From Lingula anatina (Eukaryota > Brachiopoda > Lingulata > Lingulida > Lingulidae), in contig NW_019775928.1 in NCBI RefSeq assembly GCF_001039355.2, forward strand, positions 62,001 to 126,000: 64,000 nucleotides of DNA. Reading direction: 5' to 3'. Below are positions 23,583-36,119 of the stretch, piece after piece. The notes under the pieces were generated by a model. The model worked only from the letters and a program-made list of their open reading frames with translations. It was not told the origin of the DNA and did not search any database. Each line of letters opens with the position of its first letter. The first letter of the stretch is position 1. The translations under genes were made by a program, and so were the position numbers.

Positions 23583-26116
23583 CTGTGATAAATCGGCTCT
23601 CTGTTATGGAAGAGATATAAGTTTTTGCTTCGCCATAATTTCAGGTGCGACATTGAGACATAGGTGATTATCTCGATCTGTCTTCACTGTATCTATATAT
23701 CGACGTGTCTTATCCCTCTGCTTGTCTATCTCTATATAGGTGTATGAAGACCAGGTGCACTTTTCTTTCAACCATGCCATGCAGTAAAAAAGAGGTAAGA
23801 AGAATCGCCCCCCACCCGCCCCTTCCTTATTTTCGAAATGTTTACACCCCCCTCCTTTATTTTAAATGTGCTTCCAAAAGGCCTGCTTTTAGTTTGTTTA
23901 GACTTATAGTAAAGACAAATAAAGGTGGTTCGTTTTCTCCACTGGACGTGCCTATAGAGGGACACATATACCGAATCGATGTCAATGTCTGCCACTGTTT
24001 GTCATTTCTGACATCAAGCGTGACAAACGCCGATGTTGAGACCGCTTTTGTTGTAAAAAAAGAACACCCTTATTGACAATAAATTGCATTCTCCAATAAA
24101 CTGTTCCCACCTTTTATGTGTATGATTTCACAACGAAATAAAGTACGCTGTTTACTGAGTTTTGCAAAGAAGACCGACAAAAACAGCTATTGTTTGCCTA
24201 TCTCTACTCTAGAACTTAGTAAGCAATCTATAGCCATTGTCAGTCAACCGTTTACCCCAGACAGTAGTATATATGGCATAACAAGTTGTGAATACGCCTT
24301 TCGTAACTGACTCAGTTTTTTAAAGCGAAGACCAGCTAACATAAAATTAAACTATCAAATGCAGGTAGAAAGAAGGAATGTATCCGTCTCTCTTTTTTTA
24401 ACGACATTTCAAAGTTAGAAAGATGAAAAAGATAACCAGCGTTTCACATCCCAACCGAACAGATATACGCACGTAGGCTATTATACAAAACATATTACCA
24501 AAATGTTAAAAACTATAAGCCCCAAATGTAAATGAGCCCTTTGAAGTCGATTTTATGCAGGGATATGCAGATACCTGGTTTAATTAACTCCATAGGATTC
24601 TATATATCCGTTCACGTTTTATTTGAAATAGTTTCACTCATTAATTGGCATAAAATCGTTTAACCTTTTTATGTTTAAACTGGCGTGAAGCTAAAGTGGA
24701 ACATCGCCAATTTCAGACAGACTAATTCGAGGCGTACTTCCACATATGTACGTTGAAGTTGAATCCACGTCAAGTCTTTGCTGAAAGTTCAGAACGACAC
24801 AAATTGCTTTAGAGACAGAAATATGACTACCTGTGTGACATAGATCACCTGTGACTGTACCGGTACACGGCAAATAGATGTATTTTGTATATACATGGCG
24901 TCTTCCAGTTATCTTTGCCAGGTGAAAAAAGGTTGGCAAAGTAGTAACCATTTATAACTATAACGCTGTTGTGTTAGTATTTATTGTGTAGGTTATACTA
25001 TGACATAATACGTGTTGGTATCTGTTAGGCCATATATGGCCTTGTGAACGCACTTAAAGCAATAAATGAACAAAATATTACAAGGTCATAAAATGCATGC
25101 ACCAGTACAGGAATTGCTAGAATTGAGTAAAAATGAATAACGATAATATAATTCAAACCAAATGTCAACTTAAATGCAAAGTTAAGCCCACGTCCCTTGC
25201 CTTCTGTGATAGTACTATACTTATTAAGTTAAAGATATACCCATTCCATCAATATATGCCACAAAAAAAGAAAAGAGAAAAAATTGAAAAAATATAACAC
25301 AAGAAATATGAATATCAGAAGTTTTACAATTGCGTACTACTTTTGTCATTTAAAGTCGTTGCTTAAAATTACATGTACAGGGGTATGCCAGTTGATTTTA
25401 AGTCGGCCTTCTATAACATTCCAGTATCATTCTGTATAGCGAAAGTAGCATTCAAATTGGAAAAGAAAATTGAACCAGTCGACTACTTACTGAACTGCAT
25501 ATCTGATGTATTGGTTATTTTTAGCATGCATGTTAGAATTAGGCTTGTTAGCGTACGTATAAAATGCAAAACCAAGCACTATATACAGTATGCAACTGAT
25601 AAACAAATAGGGCCTAAGCAATGCAAAAAAAAAAGAAAAGAAAAAAAGAAAAAAATATGTCATATCGTTCGATTTCATGTTGGGGTGGAAAATGCCAGCA
25701 CATTTCATGTAATATTAAAATGAGTCACTGAAATTTATCACTTTGAAGTCGTATAACTCATGTCACTACTATGATCAAAGCACGAACTATTACAGATCAT
25801 TCAAGTGCGAAGGAGAGGTACAAAGTTGCCAAAAGAAAAAAAGGTTTTGATTTATGGATCAATACACATACTGGTAAGTGTAAATAAGGAAAATTACAAA
25901 CAAAATCCCTTCCACCTCATTCACAACTCATAATTCCAAACTTCAAACTCATGACTGAAGGGAATAAAACATGGAATTCAAACATCAACCACCGGTAAAT
26001 GCATTGACTGAAAGACAGATGGCGCTTGTCACTGCTGTGTGTTTCAATGGAAACTAAGAAATCGAGGAGTCGGGGACAAAAATGTATTATATATATCTTT
26101 TGGGCCGAAAGGTCGA

Positions 26117-28708
26117 TTAAACTATCTCGGCGAGGAAGCAAATAACAAAAGCCAATACAGCGGTTCTGCGGAGAGAGGCAAGAACACGCCAACCGGATCC
26201 AGTCACACACTGCGTTGGGGATGGGCTGGTAGGGGGAGCTGGGGTCGTTGAAGTCTGAAGACCATCTTTTAGGGCCACAACCCTGGTCGCTGCCCCGCTT
26301 CCATCAACGTATACCATGTGGAAAACAAACACAGTAGTGCCAGTTTTGGGCAACTTGTCGAGGTTTGCAATATTTTCCAGACCGAGAACCCGTGCTCCAA
26401 GGAATGAAACGTGGGTCTTGAATAAAAGAGTGTAGCCAATATCGAAGCTTATAGCATCTATCCCCACTCCAAGGATCTGCCGCTCGCTGACAAGCCATTC
26501 CCCGGCCTCAGCTGAGAAGCCTGGCCAGTGTGTCCTCGGCACGCCATTCTCGTCAATGAAAATTCTCATGGTTATCGGTTCCAAGATATGCCGTGTAATT
26601 GTTAACATATTCCCCCCATCCGGTATATAGGAAAACAATGGCATTTTCCGGTATACGCCCGTTTTCTCTTTCCCACGCCTTGATCTCTTCGACGGTGAGA
26701 ACTGCGTCCGGGTCGTTTACAGCCTTTTGGTCGATGTCTATTCTCACAGCGGGGCCAATGAGGCCGTGAGGGGGGATTTGATGGATTCTCCAAGAGTCTT
26801 TGATAAAGTGTGCCGGAGCGTCAAGGTGGGTTCCCATGTGTTCCGGACCACAGAAAGCGTTTTTTTCAAACCTGTAATATACAGCTCTATGTTAACTTTG
26901 GTCGGTAATCAGAATGATATCAAAGACGAACCTTTTCATAATGCATTATCTCCGGAATTAACATCAATACCAATGAGTTCATTGCACATTTACCATTTAT
27001 TAAGTAACATTTATATAAAATGATCAATAAGTCGCCTATAGCAGAATTTTTTTACATTTCAAACGACGACTTAAAGTAGTGGCCAGATATTACCATCTCA
27101 TGCCCTTTGATGTCCATTTTGGGTGATCTACTAAACCATCATAGCAATCATGGAAACAGAGAATAAGTCCATTCAAAATCGCTCACAATGCAGTTTTCTT
27201 TGGAAACAGTCTAATATATGCTGAGTCATTTCCATATTACAAACTCGTACATGTAGCAGAAGATAGCAGATAGTCTCTATATCTAAGTTGATTTGCAGAA
27301 TATGACAACAAGTAATGATACCTACCACAAATTATTATTCCCGATTATCAGGGGCCCTTTATAGACGCTAAACAACTGAAAGGGTTCTCTACCAACCCAC
27401 ATCACGGTGTCATTGTTCAACGCATACGTCAAATCCACAGTGTCCTCAGGTTTAGGACTTAATTTAGCGGTCCTAAATGCCAACAAACGCACAAGGGACG
27501 CAGTACCATTCTCTACGTTCATAGGCAAGGCAGCCAAGGAATACCCTTTCGCCGGGACCTTATGTAGATTTACCGCACCAACAATAGTGTAGATGTTTCT
27601 TTTGTGCAGTGAAGTGCTTGCGGTGTATGAGGAGCTGGGGCCAATACCAGGGGAGTCAATGCCCACCCCATACACTGTTGTGTTCTCTGCAAGCCACATA
27701 GCAGCTTCATCGGATATCCCGGGGTGATTGGTCGTTGGTTCTCCGTTTATCAAGAACGAGGCAGCATCAGTTCCAAAGTAAGCAGTTTTGTTTCCATAAT
27801 GCTTGGACCATCCCGTTTGAACGAGTATGATAGCGTTGTCGGGTATTCGGCCATGTTGGCTTTCCCAGCTCTTTAGGTCGCTCAGCATTAAGTTGTAGTT
27901 GCTGTTATTCTCGACTTTCATTGAAACGTCCACTTTCACCACAGGACCAAAGAACCTGTGCGGTGGAATCTCGTTGATGTACCATCTGTTTTGCGCCCAT
28001 CGCGCAGGCGCAAGAAGACTGGTGCCCATTAAGTCCGATCCACAAATATCATTGTCTTCTAGCCTTAAGTGACAGAAAAAAAGAGCCACGCAACTTTTAA
28101 TTAGATTTGCTGAGATTCTGGTTTCTTTTGATTGCGATTTTTTGGCATAAAGGAAGAAATGTGGAGGCTGAATTGAACTGTTTAATTTGCATGGCCTACT
28201 GGACAGAAACCAACTTAACTTATTACTTATTTACTTATTATTACTAAAATTAATAACTTATTACTAACTAGTAGTATAGAAAGAATTCTAAAATAGTCAA
28301 AAGGTTTGCTTTTCAACTTTACTCGGGTAAAAATATCTAATTCCTGACGCGATCACCATAAAATTTGTCTTAATAGTTTATAATGATTACCAATGGACAT
28401 GCTCATCATAAAAAGCGATAAGAGTGACTTTCAGTCGTTTTTTTTTTTTTAATCTATTTGTAGCTTGAAGAGAGTGGAGTAGTAAAAAATTGTAATATCA
28501 CGTACCATCCTGCTCCGTACACCCACGGTCCTCTGCGGATACGGGTGTAGTTGAATCCCTGAGCTCCGGGAAACACGGGAGTATCTGGATGTAAATGGTG
28601 CGTCAAGTCAATGACTTCATTGGCCTTTGGACTCCACGTGACACCCCCGTGATCGTCTGCACGTGCAAGACACGCTGTCGCCAACATTAGGAAAAGATGA
28701 TGGTGCAT
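26117..28708 (-). CDS. Secreted two-domain cyclase-family protein, copy A (one-base frameshift)
   Basis: Coding exons on the minus strand are 28708-28506, 28063-27326 and 26871-26117. The first two match copies B and C in length (203 and 738 nt). The third is 755 nt rather than 754 because of one extra base near 26557-26558, in the codons after GTDNHENF. Unless it is a sequencing error, this shifts the frame, truncates the protein within domain 2 and removes its C-terminal half. The predicted product starts with a signal peptide (MHHHLFLMLATACLARA). Domain 1 lacks the metal motif and has MGTSLLAPARW. Domain 2 keeps EHMGTHLDAPAHF. The family is Cyclase (PF04199), which includes kynurenine formamidase and isatin hydrolase; the substrate here is unknown. 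The remaining reading frame past the shift is still intact to a TAA, so decay is recent or absent. Confidence 0.8.
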
Positions 28709-28712
28709 GGTC

Positions 28713-29715
28713 CCTGAAATTTCAACTTTGACATTATTTTCTCCACGCTTTTCTACTATTGTCAGTTACATGTATCTAGATATCTAAATATTACTTAGTC
28801 TTAGGCAATCTCTCTAACGCTGAACATTCGGTTTGAGATATCTCGTTTCTGCAAATGGAGCATAACCTGGTAACAAACAGCAAATTGTTTTGGTAAGTAC
28901 TTTGTATAAAAAATATTTTTTGAGTCTATTATTCTTGACCTAAGTGCAGAGAAACATGGAAAGCATAACATACGTGTATTTTTTTATTTATACATTTATT
29001 TTGACCCAGTTTCAGTTGATAGCACAATACTCAATTTGATGACGTCACAAACAAGCACTAGCACGTTGGTATCTTTTTATCACCTGTCACCTGTCACCTG
29101 CGGCGTGACCAAACTTAGGAAAACTCAGGCGTGACAGTGTGAATGACACTTTGCTGACGGGTGAACCTGTCAAATTAAGCAGTGTTTCAAATTCTGCAAA
29201 GAAAAATCTAAGGACAAGTAGGTCCTAATATTTTCGATCATTCTTAAGAGATAAATGCAAAGAATTATGGCTAAAAAAGCCAAGAGTCTTACAAGTATAA
29301 CACATTTATCAGCACCACATGACGTCTTGAAGTCTGAAGAATGCAGTGTTCATGACATCAAATGCAAAGTTATGCCGCGTGATTTCCAACATCTCTTTGC
29401 CAGGCATAACTAAGGAAACTGGAAGCTTTCAGAAACCGTTACAAGTTGGGGGCCCTGGTCGCAGGGAATGGGCGTGGCAGAGCGGGGGGCGGGGGAGGGA
29501 CGTTGGGTTCTCATGTAAACTTCACTAGATACCGGCGCACAACCACCATTCACGTGAACGAGGTGGGCCGAAACGTCATGGTTTGCTAGTGTTATTAAGT
29601 CTCTAAATAAAGGCTAATTCTGTTTTATAATCATATCAAGAGACCACGGAAAACCTCTTACTTAGTTATCATGTTAAGTTGAAAATAGATCCGAAGAACA
29701 CTTCTTTAACTAACC
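28713..29715 (-). other. Putative 5' UTR intron and non-coding exon boundary, copy A
   Basis: The start codon is preceded by CAG|GGACC, a good acceptor. Upstream, a block conserved in all copies ends in AAG|GTTAGT (last exonic base 29715), a donor. Copies B and C have the stronger AAG|GTAAGC and AAG|GTAAGA at the aligned site, which supports a shared non-coding first exon. The exon's 5' end is not determined. Confidence 0.55.
29040..29047. promoter_or_regulatory. CRE palindrome TGACGTCA upstream of copy A
   Basis: A perfect TGACGTCA lies 332 bp upstream of the copy A start codon. The same site is at 34553-34560, 333 bp upstream of copy B, in an otherwise drifting sequence. It lies within the proposed 5' UTR intron, so it would be an intronic element if that model is right. 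Copy C lacks it because the surrounding DNA is different there. Confidence 0.45.
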
Positions 29716-31713
29716 TTAAATTCTTTTACTATTAGCCTGATACCGCTCGCTCTAAACTTCTTACTACAAAAAGACGCTCCTCCGCATACCCCAGCCAGTA
29801 AACTAAGCCCAGGATTGTTAGTATGTAACTTAAAACGTAATAACGCCTGGATCACCTGTTTAAAGTGACTGTGCACACAGGATAAAGGCAGAACTTAAAT
29901 AATGTCGAATTTCCATGAGATCACTAACAATTTATAAACTAGTACTTTCCGATCATGACTACATGTATATCGAGATGCACATTTCATGAGTAGACCTTCA
30001 TCTGGGTGAGTTTTCTTGGCTTAAGCAAGTAAATAGTGTTGAAATTCTTTGCATGTTGCCTTTCTTTCCGAATGTAATTTTCGTAATGGTTGGTAATTTT
30101 ATTCCCCCCCCCCCCCCCCAAAAAAAAAATATGTTTCAAGATACACATGTGCGTGTAGATACAAACTTAAGACAATAGAACGCTCCCTTTAATAACATTT
30201 TGGCAATATCATATGAAGAATGTAACAAATCTCATTCCAGAATTTTTTTTGTCATAAAAGGAAGGTAAGGTGTAAACGTTATTTGATACGCACACGCCAG
30301 TTTTGTACAATAGCATCTTTAGGGAGCTAATGTATAAATAGCAATATCTATAGATGTTTTTTCCTGTCTTGTATGGTGTTCACTCCTTATAACAATACGT
30401 TTGCGTCGTGAAGCAGAATCTGTCCACCTGCGCTCGTGCGTAGGTACAGAGAGACAAGAGCAGTGGTTTTTAAGCAAACAGATATGTCTGTGCTATCCTA
30501 GCGTGACTTTATTGACGTACAGCCCAATGTAAATTCCAACAAACATACAACTTACGCACCGCGGTACTTTAGGTATACTTAAGGTATTTTTGCCTTATCC
30601 GTTTAGCTGATGTGGAAATAAACATAGCTCTTATGTATTATTCTGTCACATCTAAAATGCATCAGGATGAGTGCGATAATTTGAGCTGACGACGTAACAG
30701 TAGAGCTTTAGGTGAAAATACATCGGTTTGGGGGTGAAAATACCAGATTCAACCAGATCTCTCTCACCGTAACAACTACAAACCTCTTCTTAACGCCTTT
30801 TTATCCACGACAAAAATACTACAAATCGGAGCAAGAAACGTTTCTGGAAGTCTTCCTTCTGATTGTCTTTGGTAAAGACACAAAATAATGCCTTTGTTTG
30901 ACGGTCTTGATAATTTGTTAAAATATTGACATCACTTATATGAATTACGCCTTGCATCTTCATGAGCAATCATTTTTCACGTTTTTAATAAGTAACAGTA
31001 CCAGCCCAGGAAAAAAATGGAAGGCTAAATTTGTAGTAATATTTTCGTTTATTTATTTATTTATATTATAATATCTAAAGTTATCCCAATAAAGTGTATC
31101 TAGGTGCATGCAAGTAGTTTTAAATGGTATAATATCATTCTAAACATCCAGTTTAAAACTTCAAATACTACTGACTTCTACGTCCTTCCAAGTCCAGTGG
31201 AAAAATATAGAATGCGAATAAATATCATTTTCACTATATATTTCATCAAAATAACGAAAAACATCAATTTTAGTTCACAAATTTAAACTCATGGCATATT
31301 CCAGATGTTATACTGGGTTTAAATGAGATTATATATACATATACTTTAGTATTGTAGACTTTGCAGATTCTTACAAAATGGCCGCAATTGCCCTTTGAGA
31401 AACATTCATTTTTATACGACAGTTCTACATGCATTATATTGGAATACACAATATCTGAAATCAATCCCTATGCTATGATTAAAGGGAATTAGGTTTGTCA
31501 TTCAAACGTTTTTAGCAAGATAATCCAGTGTCTAATATAAACGATAGATGGCGCAGAATACAGTGACACACTGCGTAAAGGGTATTGAAGAAACAGTGTT
31601 TCGGAGATAGATGGCCCAGGATCCTGGCATGTAAATCAATGGAATCCAAGGACCGGGGCAGATGGGGGCCACAGTTAGATACTTGACTTTTGTATCGGTA
31701 TGTTCACTTCAGA
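29716..31713. other. Upstream region of copy A / spacer to copy B
   Basis: Non-coding. Most of it aligns with the region upstream of copy B (35215-37774), including a block around 30335-30360 with the palindrome ATCTATAGAT that recurs upstream of B, C and D. A C-tract followed by an A-tract sits near 30105-30128. The array unit boundary is near 31541, marked by GATAGATGGCGCA, which recurs near 37603. Confidence 0.6.
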
Positions 31714-34220
31714 TCAAAATATCTCGGCTAGGAAGCAAATAACAAAAGCCAATACAGCGGTTCTGCGGAGAGAGGCAAGAACACGCCAACCAGATCCTGT
31801 CACACACTGCGTTGGGGGTGGACTGGTAGGGGGCGCTGGGGTCGTTGGAGTCTGAAGACCATCTTTTAGGGCCACAACCCTGGTCGCTGCCCCGCTTCCA
31901 TCAACGTATACCATGTGGAAAACAAACACAGTAGTGCCAGTTTTGGGCAACTTGTCCAGGTTCGCAATGTTTTCCAAACCTAGAACTCGTGCTCCAAGGA
32001 ATGAAACGTGGGCCTTGAACAAAACAGTGAAGCCAACATCGAAGCTTAAAGCATCAATCCCCACTCCAAGGATCTGTCGCTCGCTGACAAGCCATTCTCC
32101 GGCCTCAGCTGAGAAGCCTGGCCAGTGTGTCCTCGGCACGCCATTCTCGTCAATAAAATTCTCATGGTTATCGGTTCCAAGATATGCCGTGAAATTGTTA
32201 ACATATTTCCCCCATCCGGTATATAGGAAAACAATGGCATTTTCCGGTATACGCCCGTTTTCTCTTTCCCATGCCTTGATCTCTTCGACCGTGAGAACTG
32301 CGTCCGGGTCGTTTGCAGCCTTTTGGTCGATGTCTATTCTCACAGCGGGGCCAATGAGGCCGTGAGGGGGGATTTGATGGATTCTCCAAGAGTCTTTGAT
32401 AAAGTGTGTTGGAGCATCAAGGTGGGTTCCCATGTGTTCTGGACCACAGAAACGGTTTGTTTCAATCCTGAAATATACAGTTTTATGTTAACTTTGGTCA
32501 GTAATCAGAATAACAGCAATGACAAAACATTTGTTCAAGTTTTATCATTGGAATTAAAACCAATACCAATGAACTGATTGCATATTTTACATTTATTAAG
32601 TAATATGTACATAAAATGATCAAAAAGTCGCTCGGAGCAAAAATTATTTACATTTTAAATGATGGCTTTAAAAAGTGGTCAGATATTGTCATTTCATTCC
32701 CTTTTATGTCCATTCTCGTAATACTTCATGGCAATCATGAAAACAGAGCATAAGGCCATTTAAAATCACTCAAAATACAGTTTCCTTTGGAGACAGTTTA
32801 ATATACTGAGTCATCTCCATACAAACTCATACATATAGCAGATAATAGTGTCTATATTTAAGCTGATTTGCAGAATATGACAACAAGTAATGATACATAC
32901 CACAAATTATTATTCCCGATTATAATGGGCCCTTTATGGACGCTAAACAACTGAAAGGGGGCTCTACCAATCCACATCACGGTGTCATTGTTCAACGCAT
33001 ACGTCAAATCCACAGTGTCCTCAGGTTTAGGACTTAATTTAATGGTCCTAAATGCCAACAAACGCACAAGGGACGCAGTACCATTCTCTACGTTCATAGG
33101 CAAGGCAGCCAAGGAATACCCTTTCGCCGGGACCTTATGGAGATTAACTGCTCCAACGATGGTGTAGATGTTTCTTTTGTGCAGTGAAGTGATTGCGGTG
33201 TATGTGGAACTGGGGCCAATACCAGGGGAGTCAATGCCCACCCCATACACTGTTGTGTTCTCTGCTAGCCACATAGCAGCTTCATCGGATATCCCGGGGT
33301 GATTGGTCGTTGGTTCTCCGTTTATCAAGAACGAGGCAGCATCAGTTCCAAAGTAAGCAGTTTTGTTTCCATAATGCTTGGACCATCCCGTTTGAACGAG
33401 TAGGATAGCGTTGTCGGGTATTCGGCCATGTTGGCTTTCCCAGCTCTTCAGGTCGCTCACCAATAAATTGTAGTTGCTGTAATTCTCGACCTTCATTGAA
33501 ACGTCCACTTTCACCACAGGACCAAAGAACCTGTGCGGTGGAATCTCGTTGACGTACCATCTGTTTTGCGCCCATCGCGCAGGCGCAAGAAGGGCAGTAC
33601 CCATTAAGTCTGATCCACAAATATCATTGTCTTCTAGCCTACAGTGACAGAAAAAAAGATCCACGCAACTTTAATTAGATTTGCTGAGATTCTGGTTTCT
33701 TTTGATCGCGTTATTCGGCAAAAAGGAAGAAATGTGGAGGCCGAGTTGAATTGTTTGATTTGCATGGCCTACTGAACAGAAATGTAGTTAAGTTATTACT
33801 AAGAAGTAGTAGTCTATAGAAAAAATTCTAAATTAGTCAAAAGGTTCACTTTTCAACTTTGCTCGGGCACAAATATCTAATTTCTGTCGCGATCACAACG
33901 TGTCTTAATTTTTTATAACGATTAGGTCTACCAAAACCGAAAAGATTGACTTTCAGTAGTTTTTTTTCTATTTGTAGCTTGTAGAGAGTGGAGTAGTAAA
34001 ATTGTAATATCACGTACCATCCTGCTCCGTGCTCCCACGGTCCTCTGTGGATGCGAGTGTAGTTGAATCCCACACTTCCGGGAAACACGGGAGTATCTGG
34101 ATGCAAATGGTGCGTCAAGTCGATGACTTCATTGGCCTTTGGACTCCACGTGACACCCCCGTGATTGTCTGCACGTGCAAGACACGCAGTCACCAATAAA
34201 AGGAAAAGATGATGATGCAT
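31714..34220 (-). CDS. Secreted two-domain cyclase-family protein, copy B (intact)
   Basis: Exons on the minus strand are 34220-34018, 33638-32901 and 32467-31714 (TGA), 1695 nt in all and 564 residues. Both introns are phase 2 and split a Trp codon. Residues 1 to about 17 form a signal peptide. Domain 1 starts at about 27 with EVIDLTHHLHPDTPVFPG and has Leu79, Ser83, Leu85 and Arg89 where the family has His, His, Asp and His. Domain 2 begins near 285 and keeps His325, His329, Asp331 and His335 in EHMGTHLDAPTHF, so it should bind a divalent metal. Both domains keep the TGW and HPG/WPG...EA..WL blocks. Several Asn-X-Ser/Thr sites fit secretion. The end is a Pro/Thr-rich stalk, then TGSGW and a hydrophobic tail, compatible with a GPI signal or membrane anchor. 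Family members hydrolyse N-formylkynurenine, isatin or related amides; the substrate cannot be told here. I chose MHHH because it begins the signal peptide right after the CAG|GGACC acceptor. Confidence 0.9.
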
Positions 34221-34224
34221 GGTC

Positions 34225-35214
34225 CCTGAAATTTCAACTTCGACATTATTTTCTTCACGCCTTTCTACCATTGTCAGTTACGTGTATCTACAGGTATAGA
34301 TATCTCAGTATTACTTAGTCTTAGACAATCTTTCAAACACTGAACATTCGGTTTGAGATATCTTGTTTCTTAAGATGGCGCATAACCTGGTAACGAACGG
34401 CAAATTGTTTTAGTAAGTGCTTTGTAAAAAAATTTTTTTTAGTCCATTGTTCTTGAACTAGGTGCAGTGAAACATGGAAAGTATCACATACGTGTATTTA
34501 TATATATATTTTTTTGACATGCTCTCAGTTGATAGCACAATACTCAATTTGATGACGTCACAAACAAACACTAGCACGTTGGTATCTTTTTTATCACCTG
34601 TCACCTGCGGCGTGACCAAACTTCTAAGGCGTGACAGTGTGAATGACTCTTTGCTGAAGGTTAAACCTGTCAAATTAATCAACGTTTCAAATTATGTAAA
34701 GATTAAAATCTAAGGACATATTTTAGATCTTTCGTAAGAGATAAATGTCAAGAATTAGGGATAAAAAATCCAGGACTCTTACAAGTATAACACATTAGGC
34801 CTAATCCGCACCACATAACGTCTTGAAGTCGGAATGCAGCTTTGATGACATCAAAGTTATGCCGTGTGAATTCCCAACGTCTCTTTGTCATGCATAACTA
34901 AGAAAACTGGACAATATCAGAAACCTTTGGGAGTTAGCGGTCCTTGTCGCAGGGCATGGGCGTGGCAGTGGTAGGGGGGGGGGGGAAGGAGGGGAACGAC
35001 GTTGGGCTCTGGTGTAAACTTCACAGGATACCAACGCGCAACCACCATTCACGAGAACGAGGATCCTAGAAGGTGCACCGAAACGTTGTGGTTTGCTAGT
35101 GTAAACCCTAATTAAAGGATAACTCCGTTTTATATCCAGAGACCACAGAAAACCTCTTTCACAGTAATCATGTTGAGTTGAAAATGGACCCGAAGAACAC
35201 TTGGTTAGCTTACC
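34225..35214 (-). other. Putative 5' UTR intron and non-coding exon boundary, copy B
   Basis: A donor AAG|GTAAGC (last exonic base 35214) and an acceptor CAG|GGACCATG bound an intron of about 1 kb upstream of the start codon. The exonic side (ATCAGACTTATAGAAAAAGA) is conserved in copies A, C and D, which is stronger conservation than in the surrounding non-coding DNA. Confidence 0.6.
34553..34560. promoter_or_regulatory. CRE palindrome TGACGTCA upstream of copy B
   Basis: A perfect TGACGTCA, aligned with the one at 29040-29047 upstream of copy A and at the same distance from the start codon (333 versus 332 bp). Confidence 0.45.
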
Positions 35215-35925
35215 TTTTATTCTTTTTCTATAAGTCTGATCACGCTCGCTCTACCCTCCTTATTACAAAAAAGACGCACCTCCGTATACCAAGCCGTTAA
35301 ACTACGCCTAGGATAGTTAGTATGCAACTTATAGCGTAACGTCTGGGGTCGACTGCTTAAAGTGAATGTGCACGGGATAAAGGCAGGACATAAATAATGT
35401 CGAATTTCCATGAGGTCACTTACAATTTATAAACTAGTAATTTCCATCATGACTATATCTAGATGCATATTTCAAAATATCATTAGGCCTATAAACCTAC
35501 ATCTGGGTGAGTTTTCTTGGCTTAAGCAAGTAAATAGTGTTGAAATTCTTTGCATGTTGCCTTTCCTCCCGAATGTAATTTTCGTAACGGGTGGTAATTT
35601 TATGCTCACCCCCCGCCCCCCCCCCCCCAAAAAAAAAAAGCATATGATTTAAGATGTTCATGTAGATGTACATGTAAGGCAATAGAATGCTCCCTTTAAA
35701 AACAGGAAGTAACAAATCTCATCCTCAATTTTGTGTCATAAAAAAGGTAAGGTGTACACGCTATTTGATATGCACACGGCAGTTCTGTACTATAGCGGCT
35801 GTAGGGGGGCAATGTATAAATAGCAATATCTATAGATGTTTTTTCCTGTTCTGTATTTTGTTCACATCCCGATAACAATACGTTTGCGTCGTGAAGCTGA
35901 ATCTGTCCACCTGCGCTCGTGCATA

Positions 35926-36029
35926 CCCAGCAAACAAGTCAGGTGTCATGTGACTAGCACGTTGCTATGACGTAATAATTTGGTAGCATCGTGCTAGCCA
36001 CGTGATTCGAATGTGACGTGTTTGCTGGG
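35926..36029. mobile_element. 104 bp MITE with TA target-site duplication (Tc1/mariner-like)
   Basis: The element starts CCCAGCAAAC and ends GTTTGCTGGG, with further inverted pairing inside (CTAGCACG / CGTGCTAG). It is flanked by TA on both sides (35924-35925 and 36030-36031). The aligned position in copy A (near 30440, GCTCGTGCGTAGGTAC) has a single TA and no element, so the empty site is visible in the same window. TA duplication fits the Tc1/mariner group. Confidence 0.9.
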
Positions 36030-36119
36030 TAGGTGCAAAAAGACGAGAGTAGTGGATTCTGGGTAAACAGGTATGTCTGTGCTCTCCTTGTGTGACTTAA
36101 TTAACGTACATGTACATAG

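Larger units (their letters stand above)
19614..26116. other. OTU gene 3' UTR (extent unknown) and intergenic DNA
   Basis: There is no supported coding exon in this 6.5 kb. Possible poly(A) signals for the OTU transcript include AATAAA near 20950 and near 22817, but I cannot choose between them. Trinucleotide-type repeats occur near 20456-20500 and 22763-22795. Open frames such as those at 23705-24076 (plus) and 24691-24951 (minus) have no domain and no convincing splice context. The cyclase array unit probably begins near 25990, where an AGATGGCGC block shared with the later unit boundaries occurs. Confidence 0.5.

Noticed and set aside
23477-23600. CRISPR-like or tandem array
   Set aside because: It is a simple GT microsatellite. 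There is no repeat-spacer structure anywhere in the window, as expected for an animal genome.
23705-24076. 123-codon plus-strand open frame
   Set aside because: No domain, no splice context, and an equally open frame overlaps it on the minus strand.
24691-24951. 86-codon minus-strand frame with several Cys and Thr
   Set aside because: No family resemblance and no partner exons nearby.
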